Of a DNA stretch of 25,030 nt, positions 21,525 through 25,030 are shown one piece after another; the stretch's first letter is position 1; every line of letters starts with the position of its first letter. The position numbers were made by a program, and so were the translations under genes. Source of the stretch: Lachnospiraceae bacterium UBA1748. GTDB lineage: Bacteria > Bacillota > Clostridia > Lachnospirales > Lachnospiraceae. The stretch spans positions 1 to 25,030 of the forward strand of contig DCHQ01000090.1 in NCBI GenBank assembly GCA_002314855.1, in the 5' to 3' direction. The notes beneath the pieces are model-generated. The model was not told the DNA's origin. It saw nothing but the letters and a program-made list of their open reading frames with translations, and made no database searches.

Positions 21525-23060
21525 ATGTCAAATGTAACCGGATGGATATTGGTAGCATTTGTTCTCTATCTTCTTATGATGATAGTGATTGGTGCGCTGT
21601 ATTCAAAGAAAAGCTCTAACACTGAAGAGTACTTCCTTGGTGGTAGAAATCTTGGCGGATTTGTAGCAGCTCTTTCAGCTCAGGCATCAGATATGAGTGG
21701 TTGGCTTCTTATGGGTCTTCCAGGTGCCATATTTGTATGGGGTATTAATGGCGGTGACGGATGGTGTGCCGTAGGTTTATTAATAGGTACAATCCTCAAC
21801 TGGCTTATAGTAGCTTCTAGACTTAGAAAGTATACTATTAAGGCTGGTAACGCAGTAACACTTCCTATGTTCTTCGAGAACAGATACAGAGATCAGAAGA
21901 AAACTCTTATGTTAGTTTCTTCTATAGTAATAGTTATTTTCTTCGCTGTATATTGTGCATCAGCACTTGCAGCAGGTGGACAGCTTTTCCAGTCTATCTT
22001 CGGAGTTGATTACAAAATAGCTCTTACACTCGGTGCACTTGTTATTCTTATTTATACATTCCTTGGTGGATTCATGGCTGTATGTGTTACAGACTTTATT
22101 CAGGGAACACTTATGCTTATCGCACTTCTTGCTGTTCCTATTTTTGCAGTAGTATTTATGGGTAATGCGGGTCTGAGCGTTTCAGCAGGTCTTACAGATG
22201 CAATTGCTGAGAATCCTGGATTCGTTAATCTTTTCCACGGCGCAACTCCAGTAGGTGTTATCTCTGGTCTTGCTTGGGGACTTGGATACTTCGGTATGCC
22301 TCATATCTTAGTTAGATTCATGGCTGTTAAGAGCGAGAAGGAAATGACTAAGTCTAAGGGCGTAGCTATTACATGGGTAACAATTTCGTTAATCATGGCA
22401 GCAGTTATCGGTATCGTTGGTAGAGCTTATATGGACTTCGATAAAATGAACGAAGTTGGTACAGAGAAGATCTTCATCGAAATGATTAAGAAGGTATTCA
22501 CAGAAGAGATGAATGCTCCTATCGTAGCAGGTATCTTCCTTTGTGGTATCTTAGCAGCTATCATGTCAACTGCTGACTCACAGCTTCTTGTTTCTGCTTC
22601 AGCTGTTGCAGAAGATATTTTCAAGGGTGTTATTAAGAAGGATGCAAGCGACAAGAAAGTTATGATTGTCAGCCGTGCTACAATCGTTATTATCGCAATC
22701 CTTGCGTATATCATTGCATGGAACCCTAACTCATCAGTAATGAGCCTTGTATCAGATGCTTGGGCAGGTCTTGGTTCGGCATTTGGCCCACTTGTACTTA
22801 TGTCATTATTCTGGAAGAGAACAAACCTTCCTGGTGCCATTGCAGGACTTGTTAGTGGTGCCGGCGTAGTTATCCTTTGGGACTACATCCCAGTTGTTGC
22901 TGGTGAGACAATTAAGGCTGCAACAGGTCTTTACTCACTTGCAGTTGGATTCCCAGTAAGTTTAATCTTCATCATCCTTGTAAGTTTAATTACAAAGGCT
23001 CCTGCACAGGAGATCGTTGATGAGTTCGACGCAGTAAAAGATGTTAAGGATGAGATGTAA
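21525..23060 (+). CDS. putP: sodium/proline symporter PutP
   Basis: This 511-residue SSS-family symporter should import L-proline with Na+. The N-terminal part is close to E. coli PutP: EEYFLGGRNLGGFVAALSAQ, then ASDMSGWLLMGLPGAIF, including the Asp-Met-Ser of the Na+ site (Asp55/Ser57 in E. coli), then LNWLIVASRLR and the IYTFLGGFMAVCVTDFIQGT block. About 13 transmembrane helices are expected, and the length is normal (about 500). STADSQLLVSASAVAEDIFK (about 350-369) is the conserved TM8/9 region. GGAGG lies 8-12 nt before the ATG. No proline catabolic gene is adjacent, so uptake may serve osmoprotection or biosynthesis. A terminator follows. Confidence 0.92.
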   Translation: MSNVTGWILVAFVLYLLMMIVIGALYSKKSSNTEEYFLGGRNLGGFVAALSAQASDMSGWLLMGLPGAIFVWGINGGDGWCAVGLLIGTILNWLIVASRLRKYTIKAGNAVTLPMFFENRYRDQKKTLMLVSSIVIVIFFAVYCASALAAGGQLFQSIFGVDYKIALTLGALVILIYTFLGGFMAVCVTDFIQGTLMLIALLAVPIFAVVFMGNAGLSVSAGLTDAIAENPGFVNLFHGATPVGVISGLAWGLGYFGMPHILVRFMAVKSEKEMTKSKGVAITWVTISLIMAAVIGIVGRAYMDFDKMNEVGTEKIFIEMIKKVFTEEMNAPIVAGIFLCGILAAIMSTADSQLLVSASAVAEDIFKGVIKKDASDKKVMIVSRATIVIIAILAYIIAWNPNSSVMSLVSDAWAGLGSAFGPLVLMSLFWKRTNLPGAIAGLVSGAGVVILWDYIPVVAGETIKAATGLYSLAVGFPVSLIFIILVSLITKAPAQEIVDEFDAVKDVKDEM

Positions 23061-23090
23061 TTCTTCTATATAATATAGTTATTAAAATTA

Positions 23091-23126
23091 ACCTGGTGTC
23101 GTTATAAGATGGCACCAGGTTTTTTA
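23091..23126 (+). terminator. intrinsic terminator after putP
   Basis: CCTGGTGTC (23092-23100) pairs with GGCACCAGG (23111-23119, one G-T pair), followed by a run of T residues. Confidence 0.85.
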
Positions 23127-23362
23127 TTATATTATTGACTAGGGCAGTGATTAAATATATAAATGAATAAGACGAAAATAAAAGATATATATTATAGAAG
23201 AAACTCATACAAAAGATGGTTTGAAATTATGTAAACTGCAACTTTAATATAGAAGAAACAGGTAAATACCAATATTTTGTATGTTATGCATAGCTTGACC
23301 ACAAGTTGTCAAGATTCACAAAAATAAAAGTGGAAATTTATTAAAAAAATAGAAAAAAGTGC
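23127..23362. other. AT-rich intergenic stretch upstream of the S10 operon promoter
   Basis: No gene was recognised. A 23-codon frame (23163-23234) lacks a ribosome binding site. The 11-mer ATAGAAGAAAC occurs twice (near 23194 and 23251). The region is very AT-rich just ahead of the promoter, as expected of an UP-element-like tract. Confidence 0.5.
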
Positions 23363-23391
23363 TTGATTTATAGTTTTCTATTAGGTATACT
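23363..23391 (+). promoter_or_regulatory. S10 operon promoter
   Basis: TTGATT (23363-23368) and TATACT (23386-23391) are 17 nt apart, with A/T tracts upstream. Transcription should start near 23398. Confidence 0.75.
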
Positions 23392-23397
23392 ATCAAT

Positions 23398-23641
23398 TGC
23401 TGTGGCATGATAGCTATGAAGCGTGAGGTTGCTACCAAGCGAAAGCGAAGGTAGGTTTTCCGTGGAGCGAATGTCAGATAATATGACGACAAGTCACTGT
23501 ACAAAGCTTATACAGTCTGCGTAAAGCAGAAACGACGTGTGTGGATTGGTTAAATCCATGACACACCCGGGAAAGTGGTACAGTCACCGAGCTTGTCGTA
23601 CTTTAAAAATAACAAAGTGCGAAAAGGAGGCGACTTTTTTT
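23398..23641 (+). ncRNA. structured leader RNA of the S10 ribosomal operon
   Basis: The ~245-nt leader folds extensively. CTACC/GGTAG flanks a GCGAAAGC tetraloop hairpin (about 23435-23455). The long-range pairs are ACGACAAG (23486-23493) with CTTGTCGT (23592-23599), and inside them ACTGTAC (23496-23502) with GTACAGT (23578-23584). CTGC-GTAAA-GCAG (23517-23529) and GTGTGTGGAT with ATCC-ATG-ACACAC (23537-23566) are enclosed hairpins. It probably mediates feedback by a ribosomal protein such as L4, as S10 leaders do elsewhere, but I cannot assign it to a named family. Confidence 0.65.
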
Positions 23642-23953
23642 ATGGCAAGTCAGAAAATGAGAGTCACATTAAAAGCCTATGATCATCAGTTGGTTGATGC
23701 ATCAGCAAAGAAGATTATCGAAACAGTTAAGAAGAATGGTGGCGAGACAAGCGGACCAGTACCTCTTCCAACAAAGAAGGAAGTAGTTACAATCCTTAGA
23801 GCCGTACACAAGTACAAAGACTCTAGAGAGCAGTTCGAGCAGAGAACACACAAGAGACTTATCGATATCATCAATCCTTCACAGAAGATTGTTGAGTCTT
23901 TGCAGAAGATGGATATCCCAGCAGGTGTTTATGTTGACATCAAGATGAAATAA
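23642..23953 (+). CDS. rpsJ: 30S ribosomal protein S10 (uS10)
   Basis: The 103-residue protein is a full S10: MRVTLKAYDHQLVDASAKKI, then TSGPVPLPTKKEVVTILRAV and the QFEQRTHKRLIDI motif. It binds 16S rRNA in the 30S head and also serves as NusE in transcription antitermination. The ATG at 23642 follows AGGAGG by 11 nt, a rather long spacing; the frame is open further upstream (to 23537) but that is leader RNA. It is the first gene of the S10 operon, followed by rplC and rplD in the standard order. Confidence 0.97.
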   Translation: MASQKMRVTLKAYDHQLVDASAKKIIETVKKNGGETSGPVPLPTKKEVVTILRAVHKYKDSREQFEQRTHKRLIDIINPSQKIVESLQKMDIPAGVYVDIKMK

Positions 23954-24073
23954 TCATCTAGAAGTAATAATTAAAAAACCTCTACTAACTTTATGTATGG
24001 TGAACTGATTGCCCGTCACAGCAAGCCGCAATTAGTAAAATTCTATACCGCTTTAGTAGAACAAGGAGGAAAA

Positions 24074-24757
24074 ATGAAGAAAGCAATTTTAGCAACAAAG
24101 GTTGGAATGACACAGATCTTCGCAGAAGATGGTTCACTCATTCCTGTAACAGTACTTGAAGCTGGTCCTTGCGTAGTAACTCAGATCAAGACAGTTGAGA
24201 ACGATGGTTACAGCGCAGTTCAGGTTGGATTCGGCGACAAGAAAGAAAAGATTATCAATAAGGATAAGGCTGGCAAGAAGGAAATCGTTCATCGTCACGG
24301 CGCTACAAAGGCTGAGATGGGACACTTCAAGAAGGCTGGCGTATCTGCAAAGAGATATGTAAGAGAGTTCAAGTTTGAGAACGCTGATGAGTACGCTCTT
24401 GCACAGGAAATCAAGGCAGACATCTTCGCTACAGGCGATAAGGTTGATGCAACAGCTATTTCAAAAGGTAAGGGATTCCAGGGCGCAATCAAGAGACACG
24501 GTCAGTCAAGAGGACCTATGGCTCACGGCTCTAAGTATCATAGACATGCAGGTTCTAACGGTGCTTGTTCAAGCCCTTCAAGAGTATTCAAGGGTAAGAG
24601 AATGCCAGGACATATGGGTTGTGTAACTATTACAGTTAAGAACCTTGAGGTAGTTAGAATTGATGCAGATAAGAATCTTCTTTTAGTAAAGGGTGCAGTT
24701 CCTGGAGCAAAGAAGGCTCTTGTAACAATCAAAGAAACAACAAAGGCTGAAGCTTAA
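24074..24757 (+). CDS. rplC: 50S ribosomal protein L3 (uL3)
   Basis: The 227-residue protein is L3: it starts MKKAILATKVGMTQIFAEDG and contains GKGFQGAIKRHGQSRGPMAH (about 130-149), including the loop that reaches the peptidyl transferase centre, then PGHMGCVTITVKNLEVVRID. It is an early assembly protein of the 50S subunit. It is slightly longer than the ~210 residues of E. coli, with a short charged C-terminal tail (KETTKAEA), common in Clostridia. The ATG at 24074 has AAGGAGG just upstream; an in-frame extension to 23993 is not used. A 120-nt spacer separates it from rpsJ and includes CTACTAA/TTAGTAG that could pair near the ribosome binding site. Confidence 0.97.
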   Translation: MKKAILATKVGMTQIFAEDGSLIPVTVLEAGPCVVTQIKTVENDGYSAVQVGFGDKKEKIINKDKAGKKEIVHRHGATKAEMGHFKKAGVSAKRYVREFKFENADEYALAQEIKADIFATGDKVDATAISKGKGFQGAIKRHGQSRGPMAHGSKYHRHAGSNGACSSPSRVFKGKRMPGHMGCVTITVKNLEVVRIDADKNLLLVKGAVPGAKKALVTIKETTKAEA

Positions 24758-24783
24758 TTAGGTCGAAAGGAGGACAACTTACA

Positions 24784-25030
24784 ATGGCAAAAGTATCTGT
24801 TGTAAATATGGAAGGTAAAGAAGTTGGTACAATCGACTTAAGTGATGCAGTATTCGGTGTAGAAATCAATGAACATTTAGTTCACTTAGCAGTTGTACAG
24901 CAGCTTGCAAATAATCGTCAGGGAACACAGAAGGCTAAGACACGTTCAGAAGTATCTGGTGGTGGTAGAAAGCCTTGGAGACAGAAGGGAACAGGACATG
25001 CTCGTCAGGGTTCTACAAGATCTCCACAGT
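24784..25030 (+). CDS. rplD: 50S ribosomal protein L4 (uL4), 5' part
   Basis: The first 82 codons are present; the gene runs off the window. The start is MAKVSVVNMEGKEVGTIDLS, and the loop has TRSEVSGGGRKPWRQKGTGH followed by ARQGSTRSPQ, the highly conserved L4 extension that lines the exit tunnel. GGAGG lies about 8 nt before the ATG. L4 represses its own operon in several bacteria, so it is the natural candidate ligand for the leader at 23398-23641. Confidence 0.95.
   Translation, partial: MAKVSVVNMEGKEVGTIDLSDAVFGVEINEHLVHLAVVQQLANNRQGTQKAKTRSEVSGGGRKPWRQKGTGHARQGSTRSPQ

Noticed and set aside
22427..22840. Open frame of 137 codons on the minus strand across putP
   Set aside because: It is opposite strongly conserved PutP helices and shows no protein-like motifs or ribosome binding site.
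23537..23641. Upstream extension of rpsJ
   Set aside because: S10 is about 102-103 residues long and the upstream part is structured leader RNA.
1..25030. tRNA or rRNA genes, complete insertion sequences, integrase
   Set aside because: None was recognised on either strand by eye; a tRNAscan or IS search was not possible here.

Overview
The window looks like the chromosome of a low-GC clostridium, most likely a Lachnospiraceae member of the Butyrivibrio/Pseudobutyrivibrio type. This rests on the AT-rich composition, strong AGGAGG ribosome binding sites, and a gene set typical of that group: DUF3793, a FeoB-associated Cys-rich peptide, MoxR/DUF58/transglutaminase, an Rpn-like PD-(D/E)XK protein, and the S10 ribosomal operon. 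The genus is an inference.

Positions 1-2640 are accessory DNA: a run of hairpins, a promoter carrying two palindromic operators, a leftward XRE-type repressor gene, a calcineurin-like phosphoesterase gene, and a gene for a PBECR4-like predicted nuclease. The nuclease gene follows its own promoter and a leader with two tandem ~66-nt RNA units. The two units differ at compensatory positions, which supports a pseudoknot and a hairpin. A hairpin with a U-rich tail then encloses the ribosome binding site and start codon. This resembles a type III toxin-antitoxin layout, or a tandem riboswitch, with an unusual nuclease, and is the best candidate for a new system here.

Positions 2700-7170 form an iron island: DUF3793 gene, a 29-residue membrane peptide, a DtxR-family regulator (convergent), feoA, feoB, a Cys-rich FeoB-associated peptide, and a membrane-anchored heavy-metal-associated protein. 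Five perfect GTTAG-N6-CTAAC boxes lie ahead of the DUF3793, feoA, feoB and heavy-metal genes. They are the probable operators of the local regulator.

Positions 7230-12754 carry a MoxR ATPase, DUF58 and transmembrane transglutaminase operon, then a separate single-span transglutaminase-like protein. A relic of a sodium:neurotransmitter-symporter-family transporter follows at 12816-12992. Next are a large glycosyltransferase/glycosyltransferase/methyltransferase fusion and a membrane HD-GYP c-di-GMP phosphodiesterase. Then come a convergent Rpn-like protein, a ZnuC/ZnuB-type metal ABC pair with a DUF2752 protein, a convergent class I methyltransferase, and putP. The window ends in the S10 operon (rpsJ, rplC, partial rplD), preceded by a structured ~245-nt leader.
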